Assembly: GCF_000374145.1 (NCBI RefSeq)
Contig: NZ_KB893653.1
Coordinates: 789,633 to 853,632 of the forward strand
Reading direction: 5' to 3'
DNA from: Neomegalonema perideroedes DSM 15528
Lineage (GTDB): Bacteria > Pseudomonadota > Alphaproteobacteria > Rhodobacterales > Rhodobacteraceae
Length of the DNA stretch: 64,000 bases
Positions 1 to 8,505 of the stretch are shown piece by piece. The notes under the pieces are model-generated. The model worked only from the letters and a program-made list of their open reading frames with translations. It was not told the DNA's origin and searched no databases. The position numbers and the translations under genes are program-made. Within the stretch, counting starts at the first letter, position 1. Each line of letters begins with the position of its first letter.

Positions 1-2
1 AA

Positions 3-437
3 ACCTTCCTGCTGAACCTCTTCTACGGCGGGCGGCTGGGGGGCATGGCCCCCAAGCTGCTCAACGAAGACGGCGATCTGCTGGTGCTGCGGCCTCTGGC
101 GCTCTGCGCGGAGGCCGAGGTGGCCCGCTTCGCCCGCGCCATGGCCTTTCCGATCATCCCTTGCGACCTCTGCGGCTCTCAGGAGGGCCTTCAGCGCAAT
201 GAGATGAAGGCCATGCTCGCCGAATGGGACAAGGCGCGTCCGGGGCGGGTGGCGACCATGTTCCGGGCGCTCTCCAACGTCCGGCCGAGCCATCTGATGG
301 ACCGCCGGATGATGGATTTCGCCGGGCTCGACGCGCCCGAGGCCGCTTTCGAAGCCTTAGGCGCGCGCGCCGCGCCGGAGGCCGCCGAGCCTGCGTCTCC
401 CGGTCCGACGCCGCCGAATTTACGCGAAAGAGCTTGA
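3..437 (+). CDS. ttcA: tRNA 2-thiocytidine(32) biosynthesis protein TtcA, 3' part only
   Basis: This is the C-terminal portion of TtcA, the ATP- and Fe-S-dependent enzyme that thiolates cytidine 32 in tRNA. The reading frame is open from the window edge and starts with [15 protein letters not shown], which matches the middle of known TtcA proteins. The conserved [12 protein letters not shown] follows, with CDLC carrying a cluster cysteine, then WDKARPGR and the NVRPSHL segment. The N-terminal PP-loop (SGGKDS) and first CxxC lie upstream of the window. The first internal ATG at 45 is not the real start. The C-terminal tail is Ala/Pro-rich and not conserved. It lies 101 bases before yidC on the same strand. 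Confidence 0.93.
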   Translation, partial: TFLLNLFYGGRLGGMAPKLLNEDGDLLVLRPLALCAEAEVARFARAMAFPIIPCDLCGSQEGLQRNEMKAMLAEWDKARPGRVATMFRALSNVRPSHLMDRRMMDFAGLDAPEAAFEALGARAAPEAAEPASPGPTPPNLRERA

Positions 438-538
438 CGGGCGCGCCCGCGCCCGCTTCAACCGCCACGCCGGAGGGGGGCGCCGCCGCCTTTCGCCGAT
501 GATTTCCGACAAGCCGCCGAGAGGTTCAAAGGCTCCGC

Positions 539-2368
539 ATGGGCGACAACAAGAATTTCCTCATCGCGATGCTGCTGAGCATGCTCGTGATCTTCGGTTG
601 GGATTATTACTTCGTCGAGCCGCAAAGGCGCGAGGCCGAAATCGCCCGTCAGCTCGCCGAAGTCGAGGCGCAGGCCCAGACGGGCGCCGCGCCCGGCCAG
701 CTGAGCGCGGCGAGCGCGCCCGGGGGCTCCGTCGCGGGGCTGACGCCGGGGATCGTGGGGCGGGCTCAGGCTCTGGAGGGCGCTCAGCGCGTCGCCATCG
801 ACACGCCCAGCGTGGACGGCTCGCTCTCGCTGACCGGCGGCCGCCTCGACGATCTGTCGCTGAAGCGTTACCGCGAGACGATCAAGCCCGGCTCGCCGGA
901 AGTCACCTTGCTGACGCCTCAGGGCGCTGAAAACGCCTATTACGCCGCCTTCGGCTGGCTGGGCGGAACGAACGCCACCCCCGGCCTCGACACGGTCTGG
1001 CGCCAGCGCGAGGGCGGGACTCTCGCGCCGGGCGCGCCCGTGGTTCTCGAATGGGAGAACGGCGCCGGGCTGCGCTTCGAGCGCCGCGTCGAGGTGGACG
1101 CCAATTACATGTTCACCGTCACCGACCGCGCCGAGAATCAGGGCGCCGCGCCGGTGGATCTCGCCTTTTACGGTCTGACCGCCCGTCATGGAGTGCCGCC
1201 GGGGCTTCAGAACTTCTTCATCCTGCATGAAGGCGCCATCGGCGGCTTCGACGGGGTGATCCAGCCGCGCGATTATAAAGACCTCGACAAGATGGAGGCC
1301 GCGCCCGGCCAGCCCGGCGTCCGCGCCGAGGAGTTCAAGGCCGCTTCGGACGCGTGGATCGGCTTCACGGATAAATATTGGATGGCCGCTCTGGCCACCT
1401 CGCCCGGCGAGGCCGCCACCACCGCCTTCCGCCGCGCGGGAACCGATTCCGCCCCGGTCTATTCGGCCTATGTGCAGCGCCCGACGGTCACCCTCGCGCC
1501 CGGCGCGGCGCAAGAGGAGAAGATGATGCTCTTCGCCGGCGCCAAGCAGGCCGAGGTCATCAAGGATTATCAGGACCGGCTCGGGATCAAGAGCTTCTAC
1601 GACTCCATCGACTGGGGTTGGTTCTTCTTCCTGACCAAGCCCTTCTTCGCCCTGCTGAACGGCATTTATAAGATCGTCGGCAATTTCGGCGTGGCGATCC
1701 TCATTCTGACCGTTCTGGTGAAGGCCGTCGTCTTCCCGCTGGCTTATAAGTCCTACGCCTCCATGGCGAAGATGAAGAAGCTCCAGCCCCAGATGGAGGC
1801 GCTGCGGGCGCGTCATAAGGACGATCCGCGCGCCATGCAGACGGGCATGATGGAGATGTATAAGCGCGAGAAGGTGAATCCCGCCTCGGGCTGTCTGCCG
1901 ATCATCGTGCAGATTCCGATCTTCTTCGCGCTCTATAAGACGCTCTTCGTCACCATCGAGATGCGGCATGCGCCCTTCTTCGGCTGGATTCAGGATCTCT
2001 CCGCGCCCGATCCGACGAGCCTCTTCACCCTCTTCGGGCTGATCCCTTGGACGCCGCCGCTCTTCCTTCAGATCGGCATCTGGCCGCTGATCATGGGCGT
2101 GACCATGTGGCTGCAGCAGCAGCTCAATCCGGCGCCGCCCGATCCGATCCAGAAGAAGATCTTCAACTGGATGCCGGTGCTCTTCACCTTCATGCTGGGC
2201 GCCTTCCCGGCGGGTCTGGTGATCTACTGGACCTGGAACAACATCCTGACGATCATCCAGCAATCGCTGATCATGAAGCGCTTCGGCGCCAAGATCGAGC
2301 TGTGGGACAACGTCAAAGCGCTCTTCCGGCGGACGCCTAAGGACTCCACGCCGGGCGCGGGACGCTGA
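539..2368 (+). CDS. yidC: Membrane protein insertase YidC
   Basis: YidC inserts and folds inner-membrane proteins, alone or with SecYEG. The 609-residue product has the Gram-negative layout: an N-terminal membrane anchor (residues about 7-24, FLIAMLLSMLVIFGWDYYF), a large periplasmic beta domain (about 60-345), then the five-helix YidC/Oxa1 core (about 375-590). The core includes ILILTVLVKAVVFPLAYKSY, the cytoplasmic helical hairpin KMKKLQPQMEALRARHKDDPR, and the NPASGCLPIIVQIPIFFALYK segment. The start MGDNKNFLIAM is typical of alphaproteobacterial YidC. Only 3 bases separate it from engB, so the two are probably cotranscribed. The usual rnpA/yidD neighbours are not seen; a ttcA gene lies upstream instead. 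Confidence 0.97.
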   Translation: MGDNKNFLIAMLLSMLVIFGWDYYFVEPQRREAEIARQLAEVEAQAQTGAAPGQLSAASAPGGSVAGLTPGIVGRAQALEGAQRVAIDTPSVDGSLSLTGGRLDDLSLKRYRETIKPGSPEVTLLTPQGAENAYYAAFGWLGGTNATPGLDTVWRQREGGTLAPGAPVVLEWENGAGLRFERRVEVDANYMFTVTDRAENQGAAPVDLAFYGLTARHGVPPGLQNFFILHEGAIGGFDGVIQPRDYKDLDKMEAAPGQPGVRAEEFKAASDAWIGFTDKYWMAALATSPGEAATTAFRRAGTDSAPVYSAYVQRPTVTLAPGAAQEEKMMLFAGAKQAEVIKDYQDRLGIKSFYDSIDWGWFFFLTKPFFALLNGIYKIVGNFGVAILILTVLVKAVVFPLAYKSYASMAKMKKLQPQMEALRARHKDDPRAMQTGMMEMYKREKVNPASGCLPIIVQIPIFFALYKTLFVTIEMRHAPFFGWIQDLSAPDPTSLFTLFGLIPWTPPLFLQIGIWPLIMGVTMWLQQQLNPAPPDPIQKKIFNWMPVLFTFMLGAFPAGLVIYWTWNNILTIIQQSLIMKRFGAKIELWDNVKALFRRTPKDSTPGAGR

Positions 2369-2371
2369 ATC

Positions 2372-3055
2372 ATGGCCAAACCCGATCCTCAGAGCTTCTT
2401 CCAGCTTGATCCTCCGGTTTCTCCGGAGGCTCTGGAGGCGGGGCGTCTGCTCTTCGCGCAGAAATGCGAATTCATGCTGAGCGTGGCGCATCTGGATCAG
2501 CTTCCGGAGCCCGATCCGGAGGCCCCGCGCACGGAGGTCTGCTTCGCCGGACGCTCCAACGTGGGCAAATCCAGCCTCATCAACGCCCTGACCGGACGCA
2601 AGATCCTCGCCCGCGCCTCCAATACGCCGGGACGCACCCAGCAGCTGAACTTCTTCGATCTCGGAGAAAAAGTCTGGCTGGTGGATCTGCCCGGCTACGG
2701 CTACGCGCAGGCGCCCAAGGATCTGGTGGATCGCTGGCAGAAGGTCTTGAAGGCCTATCTGCGGGGGCGGCAATCTCTGCGGCGGGTCTTCGTGCTCATC
2801 GACTCGCGCCATGGCGTGAAGGCGGTGGATCACGAGATCCTCGACATGCTCGACAAGGCCGCCGTGAGCTTTCAGGTCGTGCTGACCAAAACCGACAAGA
2901 TCTCCCGCACGGCGCTGGAGGAGGTCGTGGTTCAGGTCAAAGCGGAGCTTGGCCGTCATGCGACCTCCTATCCGGAAATCATCTCCACCTCCTCGGAGAC
3001 GGGGAAGGGGCTGCCGGAGCTGCGCGCGGCCATCGAGAAGCTGACCCGCGGCTGA
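2372..3055 (+). CDS. engB: Ribosome biogenesis GTP-binding protein EngB (YihA/YsxC)
   Basis: EngB is a small TRAFAC-class GTPase needed for late assembly of the large ribosomal subunit. The 227-residue sequence shows the G1 loop GRSNVGKSS (residues 60-68), the G2-region threonine in NTPGRTQQLNFF, G3 as DLPGYGYA, and G4 as TKTDK. An N-terminal extension of about 50 residues ahead of the G domain is usual for alphaproteobacterial members. It starts 3 bases after the yidC stop, an arrangement common in this class. No missing motif was noticed. The downstream gap to tkt contains a dispersed palindromic repeat. Confidence 0.96.
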   Translation: MAKPDPQSFFQLDPPVSPEALEAGRLLFAQKCEFMLSVAHLDQLPEPDPEAPRTEVCFAGRSNVGKSSLINALTGRKILARASNTPGRTQQLNFFDLGEKVWLVDLPGYGYAQAPKDLVDRWQKVLKAYLRGRQSLRRVFVLIDSRHGVKAVDHEILDMLDKAAVSFQVVLTKTDKISRTALEEVVVQVKAELGRHATSYPEIISTSSETGKGLPELRAAIEKLTRG

Positions 3056-3065
3056 CGAATTGAAA

Positions 3066-3081
3066 TTTTCGGATCGCGCTC
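3066..3081 (-). repeat. Copy of a dispersed 16-bp intergenic element
   Basis: TTTTCGGATCGCGCTC lies in the gap between engB and tkt. It is the exact reverse complement of positions 42093-42108, downstream of yebC, where it forms one arm of a hairpin. Both copies are intergenic. The word resembles short palindromic repeats common in Rhizobiales genomes, which is recalled knowledge not checked here. The copy here lacks the second hairpin arm. Confidence 0.6.
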
Positions 3082-3094
3082 TAGGGAGAGAACC

Positions 3095-5083
3095 ATGGTT
3101 GCGACCCCCGCCTTGATGGCGAACACCATCCGTTTCCTCGCGGCCGACGCCGTGGAGGCCGCCAATTCCGGACATCCCGGCATGCCCATGGGCATGGCCG
3201 AGGCGGCGACGGTCCTGTTCACGCGGCATATCAAGCTCGACCCCTCGCAGCCCCATTGGCCCGACCGCGACCGCTTCGTCCTGTCGGCGGGCCATGGCTC
3301 GATGCTGCAATACGCCCTGCATCATCTCCTCGGCTATGAGGACATGACGCTGGAGCAGATCAAGAATTTCCGCCAGCTCGGCGCGATCACGGCGGGCCAT
3401 CCGGAATATGGCCATGCTCTGGGAATCGAGACCACCACCGGGCCTTTGGGTCAGGGAATCGCGACGGCGGTCGGCCTCGCCCTCGGCGAGCGCCTGATGA
3501 ACGCCCGCTTCGGCGACGATCTCGTGGGGCATTTCACCTATGCGATCGCGGGCGACGGCTGCCTCATGGAGGGGATCAGCCATGAGGCCGTCGACCTCGC
3601 GGGCCATCTGAAGCTCGGGCGGCTGATCGTGCTCTGGGACGACAACTCCATCTCCATCGACGGCGCGACCAATCTCTCGACCAGCACGGACCAACGCACG
3701 CGCTTCGCCGCCGCCGGATGGGACGTGATCGAAGTCGACGGCCATGATCAGGACGCCGTGGACGCCGCCCTCGAAAGCGCCAAGACGAATCTCGACAAGC
3801 CGACGCTCATCGCCTGCAAGACGGTGATCGGCATGGGCGCGCCGACCAAGGCGGGCAGCTCCAAGGTCCACGGCTCGCCGCTGGGCGCCGAGGAGCTGGC
3901 GGGCGCCCGCGCGGCGCTCGGCTGGAGCTACGGCGCCTTCGAGATCCCGGAGGATTCGCTCAAGGCTTGGCGCGGCGCGGGCCAGCGTTCGCGCGGCGCC
4001 CGCGAGGCTTGGGAGAAGCGCCTCGCGGCTTCGGCGAAGAAGGCCGAATTCGAGGCCGCCGTCTCGGGCGCCCTTCCCGCCGATTTCGACGCCAAGCTCG
4101 GCGCCTTCAAGGCGAAGCTCGTCGAGGAGAAGCCGAAGGTCGCCACCCGCAAGGCCTCCGAGAACGCCTTGGGCGCGATCAACGCCGCGACCACGCTGAC
4201 CATCGGCGGCTCGGCGGATCTCACCGGCTCCAATCTGACGCTCACCAAGGGCATGGGCGAGGTGAAGCCCGGCGATTTCTCCGGGCGCTACGTCTATTAC
4301 GGCGTGCGCGAGCATGAGATGGCCGCCGCGATGAACGGTCTGGCGCTGCATGGGGGCTTCATTCCCTATGGCGGCACCTTCCTCGTCTTCGCGGGCTATA
4401 TGGCGGGCGCCATGCGGCTTTCGGCTCTGATGGGCCTGCGGGTGGTCTATGTGCTGACCCATGACTCCATCGGCCTCGGCGAGGACGGCCCGACCCATCA
4501 GCCGGTCGAGACCCTCGCCACCTTGCGCGCTCTGCCGAACATGCTGGTCTTCCGCCCCGCCGACGCGCTTGAAACCGCCGAGGCTTGGGAGATCGCGTTG
4601 ACGCAGAAGAACCGGCCTTCGGTGCTGGCTCTGTCGCGGCAGAATCTGCCTTTCCTGCGCGGCGGCGCGGAGCGGAACCTCACGGCGCTGGGCGGCTACG
4701 TGCTGCGCGAGGCCGAGGGCGGCGCCCGCGACGTCACGCTGATCGCCACCGGCTCCGAGGTCGAGATCGCCCTCGCGGGCGCCGAGAAGCTCAAGGCCGA
4801 GGGAATCCGGGCGGCGGTGGTCTCCATGCCCTCGCAGGAGCTCTTCGCGGAGCAGGAGGAGGCTTATCAGGCCAAAGTCCTCGGCTCGGCGCCGCGGGTG
4901 GCCGTCGAGGCCGCCGTGGAGTTCGGATGGTCGCGCTTCACCGGAGATTCCCGCAATTTCGTCGGCATGAAGGGCTTCGGCGCTTCGGCTCCGGCGGGGG
5001 CGCTCTATAAGCATTTCGGCATCGACGCGGAGCATGTGGCGGCCAAGGCCAAAGAGGCCCTCGCCCGCCGCGCCCGCGCCTGA
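3095..5083 (+). CDS. tkt: Transketolase
   Basis: Transketolase moves two-carbon ketol units between sugar phosphates in the pentose phosphate and Calvin pathways, using thiamine diphosphate. The 662-residue length is standard. Visible landmarks are [11 protein letters not shown] near the N-terminus, the ThDP/Mg site in [13 protein letters not shown], the DDNSISIDG segment, the pyrimidine-domain [15 protein letters not shown] with its catalytic Glu, [18 protein letters not shown], and a C-terminal transketolase domain. It has its own short leader with an AGGGAGAGAA-type ribosome site before ATG. In many alphaproteobacteria tkt sits beside gap; here gap is about 46 kb away. A strong hairpin terminator follows directly. 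Confidence 0.97.
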   Translation: MVATPALMANTIRFLAADAVEAANSGHPGMPMGMAEAATVLFTRHIKLDPSQPHWPDRDRFVLSAGHGSMLQYALHHLLGYEDMTLEQIKNFRQLGAITAGHPEYGHALGIETTTGPLGQGIATAVGLALGERLMNARFGDDLVGHFTYAIAGDGCLMEGISHEAVDLAGHLKLGRLIVLWDDNSISIDGATNLSTSTDQRTRFAAAGWDVIEVDGHDQDAVDAALESAKTNLDKPTLIACKTVIGMGAPTKAGSSKVHGSPLGAEELAGARAALGWSYGAFEIPEDSLKAWRGAGQRSRGAREAWEKRLAASAKKAEFEAAVSGALPADFDAKLGAFKAKLVEEKPKVATRKASENALGAINAATTLTIGGSADLTGSNLTLTKGMGEVKPGDFSGRYVYYGVREHEMAAAMNGLALHGGFIPYGGTFLVFAGYMAGAMRLSALMGLRVVYVLTHDSIGLGEDGPTHQPVETLATLRALPNMLVFRPADALETAEAWEIALTQKNRPSVLALSRQNLPFLRGGAERNLTALGGYVLREAEGGARDVTLIATGSEVEIALAGAEKLKAEGIRAAVVSMPSQELFAEQEEAYQAKVLGSAPRVAVEAAVEFGWSRFTGDSRNFVGMKGFGASAPAGALYKHFGIDAEHVAAKAKEALARRARA

Positions 5084-5106
5084 AGCTTTTTCGACCGCAC
5101 CTTCCG

Positions 5107-5142
5107 AAAGACGCGCCGGAGCCCTCCGGCGCGTCTTTTTCC
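5107..5142 (+). terminator. Rho-independent terminator of tkt
   Basis: A 14-bp perfect stem, AAAGACGCGCCGGA with TCCGGCGCGTCTTT, encloses a 4-base loop and runs into a T tract. It lies 24 bases after the tkt stop. Confidence 0.9.
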
Positions 5143-5188
5143 TTACGGTTTCCTGTGTATGATCCGCGCCGCAAGGCCGGAGGAAAGC

Positions 5189-6121
5189 ATGGCGGAGAGA
5201 AATTTCAGAGATTTCACGGGCGGGCTGGCGGATCGGGCCGCGGAGCTGCGCGGGAATCCTGAGGCTTTGGAGGCGCTGCTCAAGGCGCCCGAAGCCCGGG
5301 TCATGGCGGCGAGGGCGGGGGATCCTCTGGTTTTCGGCGAGGATCTCGCCTGGATGCGCCTCACGCCGGAGATTCTGGCTCTGGCCGCCGAACCGCCGAC
5401 GCTCATGGGCCGCACCCAAGCCGGAGAGCCCCGTTTCGCGCTGGATCTGACCGGGAGGGAGGAGATTCCGCCCGCTCTGGCGGCTCTGGCCCCCGAGGGC
5501 GCGACGGCGGCCTTCCTGCCGCTCCGCGAGGCGGCGACGAAGATTTCGCCGGAGGATCTGGCTTTAGCGGGCTGCGCGCGCTCGCTTTTCGTCTGGCGCA
5601 ACGACAACCGCCATTGCGCCCGCTGCGGCGGAGCGATGAACTCGGCTTCAGGCGGCTGGCGGCGCGATTGCGCGGCCTGCGGCCATCAGAGCTTTCCGCG
5701 CACCGATCCGGTGGTCATCATGCTGGTGGAGCGCGGCGAGCGCTGTCTTTTGGCGCGCCGGGCCGGAGGAGCGCTGTGGGCCTCGGTGCTGGCGGGCTTC
5801 GTCGAGCCGGGCGAGACCGTCGAGGAGGCGGTGCGCCGCGAAGTCGCGGAGGAATCCGGCCAGCGCGTCGGGCGGGTGGATTACGTCTGCTCGCAGCCTT
5901 GGCCTTTCGGCGGCCAATTGATGATCGGCTGTCTGGCCGAGAGCCTCGGCGAGGCGCCGCTGAAGCTGGAGCTTGAGGAATTGCGCGACGGCGTCTGGGC
6001 CACGCGGGCCGAGGTGGCGCGCGCCGTCGCCGGGCGCGGCTATCTTCAGATTCCGCCGAGCTTCAGCATCGCCCATCGGCTGCTGAAGCTCTGGTCGGAA
6101 GGGCGGATCGGCTTTCGCTGA
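5189..6121 (+). CDS. nudC: NAD(+) diphosphatase / NAD-decapping Nudix hydrolase NudC
   Basis: NudC hydrolyses NAD(H) to NMN(H) and AMP, and removes NAD caps from RNA 5' ends. The sequence has the NudC zinc ribbon (CARCGGAMN and RDCAACGHQSFPRTDPVVI) followed by a Nudix box, GFVEPGETVEEAVRREVAEESG, and the family signature SQPWPF. The open frame reaches an ATG at 5159, but I prefer ATG 5189 because GGAGGAA precedes it by a few bases and 5159 has no ribosome site; this gives 310 residues. The N-terminal domain is divergent, as usual. It stands alone between the tkt terminator and a minus-strand gene. Confidence 0.93.
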   Translation: MAERNFRDFTGGLADRAAELRGNPEALEALLKAPEARVMAARAGDPLVFGEDLAWMRLTPEILALAAEPPTLMGRTQAGEPRFALDLTGREEIPPALAALAPEGATAAFLPLREAATKISPEDLALAGCARSLFVWRNDNRHCARCGGAMNSASGGWRRDCAACGHQSFPRTDPVVIMLVERGERCLLARRAGGALWASVLAGFVEPGETVEEAVRREVAEESGQRVGRVDYVCSQPWPFGGQLMIGCLAESLGEAPLKLELEELRDGVWATRAEVARAVAGRGYLQIPPSFSIAHRLLKLWSEGRIGFR

Positions 6122-6142
6122 TCCGCAGGGCGCGGGGCGGGC

Positions 6143-6415
6143 TCAGGCGTCGGCCTGAGGCGTCTCCAGAGCGGCCAGCCGGGCCTCCAGCCGGGCGAGC
6201 TTGGCCGTCAGAGCGTCGTTCTCCTCGCGGGCCTTCTGGGCCATGTCGCGCACGGCTTCGAATTCTTCGCGGGTGACGAAGTCCATGCCGCTGACGAGGC
6301 CCTCCACCCGCGACTTCACGAAGCCTTGAGCTTCGTCCTTCACGCCCTGCGCCACGCTGGCCGCGCCGGTGACGATCCGGGAGAGGTCGTCGAAGAATTT
6401 CGAATTGGTCTGCAT
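6143..6415 (-). CDS. ubiK: UbiK-family ubiquinone biosynthesis accessory factor (BMFP/YqiC)
   Basis: This is a 90-residue protein of the YqiC/BMFP family, which assists the aerobic Ubi complex and can interact with membranes. It begins with MQTNSKFFDDLSRIVTGA, contains the family core KSRVEGLVSGMDFVTREEFEAVR, and ends in a coiled coil (KAREENDALTAKLARLEARLAALE). The frame extends upstream to 6478, but GGAG is correctly placed before the ATG at 6415, giving the conserved N-terminus. It is divergent from lgt with a gap of about 140 bases, which must hold promoters for both. The UbiK role in alphaproteobacteria is by homology. Confidence 0.88.
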   Translation of the reverse strand: MQTNSKFFDDLSRIVTGAASVAQGVKDEAQGFVKSRVEGLVSGMDFVTREEFEAVRDMAQKAREENDALTAKLARLEARLAALETPQADA

Positions 6416-6553
6416 AGCTTTCTCCATGGACCTGAGGGCCTTCGCGCCTGATATGGCGCTTATGGAGAGGCGGAGCAAGGCCGCTCGCAGGGCTGCTTGA
6501 CGGGGAGGGCGCCGCCGCTCAGGATGCGCCCGCCGGAATCAGGAGGCTCCATC

Positions 6554-7438
6554 ATGCTCGCGCAATTGAATTTTCCCGAATGGAGCCCCTATCTTCTGCG
6601 CGTCGGCGGCTTTGGAATCCGCTGGTATGCGCTGGCCTATATCGCGGGTCTGCTGATCGGCTGGCGCTACGTCTCGGCGCTGATGAGCCGTCCGAAGCTC
6701 TGGCCGGGCGCCGTCGCGCCCATGCCCGCGCAGCGGACGGAGGATCTGCTCCTCGCCATGGCTCTGGGCGTGATCCTCGGCGGAAGGCTCGGATTCGTGC
6801 TGCTCTATCGGCCGGGGGATTATCTCTCCGCGCCCTGGAACATCCTCAAGACCTGGGAGGGCGGCATGTCCTTCCACGGCGGTCTGATCGGCGCGGCTCT
6901 GGCGATCTGGATCTTCGCGCGGCGGGTCAAGGCCGCGCCCTTGTCGCTGGGCGACGCCGTGGCCTGCGCGACGCCCATCGGGATCTTCTTCGGGCGTCTG
7001 GCGAATTTCGTGAACGCCGAGCTTTACGGCCGCGAGACCGCCGCGCCTTGGGGCATGAAGTTCCCGCTCTGGAGCGACGCGCAGAACATGTGGATCTATC
7101 GCGGCGACGAGGTCGCCCGCCATCCGAGCCAGTTGTACGAGGCGGGCCTTGAGGGGCTTTTGCTCGGGCTGATCCTCTTCTTCGCATGGAGGGGCGGCGC
7201 TTTGCGGCGTCCGGGGCTTTGCGCGGGGATCTTCCTTGCGGGCTATGGCGCGGCGCGGCTCTTCGTCGAGAATTTCCGGCAGATGGACTACTTCATGCCT
7301 GACGAGGGCTATGCGCTGATCCTCGGGCCGCTGAAGCTGACCATGGGGCAAGTCTATTCTCTGCCGATGGTTTTGGTCGGTCTGGGGCTGATCGCCTTCG
7401 CGCTGCGCGCCCGGCCGCCCGCCGCCGCCTCCAGATGA
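6554..7438 (+). CDS. lgt: Phosphatidylglycerol--prolipoprotein diacylglyceryl transferase Lgt
   Basis: Lgt is the first enzyme of lipoprotein maturation, attaching diacylglycerol to the lipobox cysteine. The 294-residue polytopic membrane protein shows GIRWYALAYIAGLLIGW, SFHGGLIGA (catalytic-region His), GRLANFVNAELYGRET with the conserved Arg, and HPSQLYEAGLEG. The frame is open from 6497, but the ATG at 6554 is preceded by AGGAGG at 6540-6545 and gives the family N-terminus MLAQLNFPEWSPYLLRVG. Its stop overlaps the next gene's start in ATGA, so the two are translationally coupled. Clients within the window include MlaA and the lipoprotein at 17018. Confidence 0.97.
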   Translation: MLAQLNFPEWSPYLLRVGGFGIRWYALAYIAGLLIGWRYVSALMSRPKLWPGAVAPMPAQRTEDLLLAMALGVILGGRLGFVLLYRPGDYLSAPWNILKTWEGGMSFHGGLIGAALAIWIFARRVKAAPLSLGDAVACATPIGIFFGRLANFVNAELYGRETAAPWGMKFPLWSDAQNMWIYRGDEVARHPSQLYEAGLEGLLLGLILFFAWRGGALRRPGLCAGIFLAGYGAARLFVENFRQMDYFMPDEGYALILGPLKLTMGQVYSLPMVLVGLGLIAFALRARPPAAASR

Positions 7439-8505
7439 CGCGAGGCGCGCGCGAGGGGCTTCTGGCGCGTCTGCGGACGGACGGGCCGATGAACGTCGCG
7501 GAATATATGCGCTTTCGGCTGGCCGATCCTGAAACCGGCTATTACCTGACCCAAGAGCCTTTCGGCGCGGGCGGCGATTTCGTCACCGCGCCTGAGATCT
7601 CGCAGATGTTCGGCGAATTGCTCGGGCTTTGGCTGGCGCAAGTCTGGCTGGATCAGGGCGCGCCGGAGTCCTTCCTGCTGGTCGAGATGGGGCCGGGGCG
7701 CGGAACGCTCATGGCCGACGCTCTGCGCGCGGCGGGGCGAGTCCCCGGCTTCCTCAAGGCGGCGCGGCTTCAGTTGATCGAGATTTCGCCGAGGCTGCGG
7801 GCGCTTCAGGCCGGGAAGCTGGCGGCCTTCGCCCCCGCCTTCGCCGCCGATTTCGCCGAGCTTCCCGCAGACGGCCCTCTGCTGCTCATCGCCAATGAAC
7901 TCTTCGACGCCTTGCCGATCCGGCAATTTCAGCGCGCGGGCGGCGCTTGGCGCGAAAGGCTGATCGGCCTCGCGCCGGAGGGCGACGCGCCGCGTTTCGG
8001 GCTCGGGCCGCCCGTCGAGGCGGCGGGCGCCCCTGCGAACGCCCCCGAAGGCGCGATCTTCGAGGCTTCGCCGGAGAGTCTGCGTCTGGCGGCGCGGATC
8101 GGGGCGCGTCTGGCCCGAAGCGGCGGGGCGGCGCTCTGGATCGATTATGGCCATGCGGGCCCGGCCTTGGGCGACACGTTTCAGGCGCTGCGCCGACACG
8201 CCTTCGTCGATGTTCTGGACCTCGAAGGCCCCGCCGACCTCACCGCCCATGTGGATTTCACGGCGCTCCGCGCGGCGGCCTCCGGCGCGGGGGCGCGGGC
8301 TTGGCCTTTGCGGAATCAGGGCGATTTATTGGAGGCTCTGGGAATCGGGGCGCGGGCCGAGGCTCTGGCGCGGGCCAATCCGGCGCGGGCCGGGCGAATC
8401 GCCGCCGAGCGCCTCCGCCTGACCGCGCCCGATCAGATGGGACGGCTCTTCAAGGCTCTGGCGGTCACAGGGCCGGAGGCGCCTGCGCCTCCGGGCTTCG
8501 GCTAA
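7435..8505 (+). CDS. MidA/NDUFAF7-type class I SAM-dependent methyltransferase
   Basis: This 356-residue protein belongs to the COG1565 (MidA/NDUFAF7) family. The mitochondrial member methylates an arginine of complex I subunit NDUFS2 during assembly. Characteristic stretches are MRFRLADPETGYYLTQEPFGAGGDFVTAPEISQMFGELLG at the N-terminus, the SAM-site LLVEMGPGRGTLMADAL, IANELFDALPIRQF, and LWIDYGH. It overlaps the lgt stop by 4 bases, a linkage seen in other alphaproteobacteria. Its stop codon overlaps the stop of the convergent gene on the other strand. The bacterial substrate is not shown by the sequence; complex I assembly is an inference. Confidence 0.92.
   Translation: MTRGAREGLLARLRTDGPMNVAEYMRFRLADPETGYYLTQEPFGAGGDFVTAPEISQMFGELLGLWLAQVWLDQGAPESFLLVEMGPGRGTLMADALRAAGRVPGFLKAARLQLIEISPRLRALQAGKLAAFAPAFAADFAELPADGPLLLIANELFDALPIRQFQRAGGAWRERLIGLAPEGDAPRFGLGPPVEAAGAPANAPEGAIFEASPESLRLAARIGARLARSGGAALWIDYGHAGPALGDTFQALRRHAFVDVLDLEGPADLTAHVDFTALRAAASGAGARAWPLRNQGDLLEALGIGARAEALARANPARAGRIAAERLRLTAPDQMGRLFKALAVTGPEAPAPPGFG

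Noticed and set aside
458..538. Missing rnpA/yidD remnants upstream of yidC
   Set aside because: The 101-base gap is too short and shows no similarity to either; the order here is simply ttcA-yidC.
458..5419. A 1,653-codon open frame on the minus strand
   Set aside because: It lies antisense to yidC, engB and tkt, which are certain. It is rich in Arg, His and Gly, has no recognisable domain, and is explained by high GC at codon position three.
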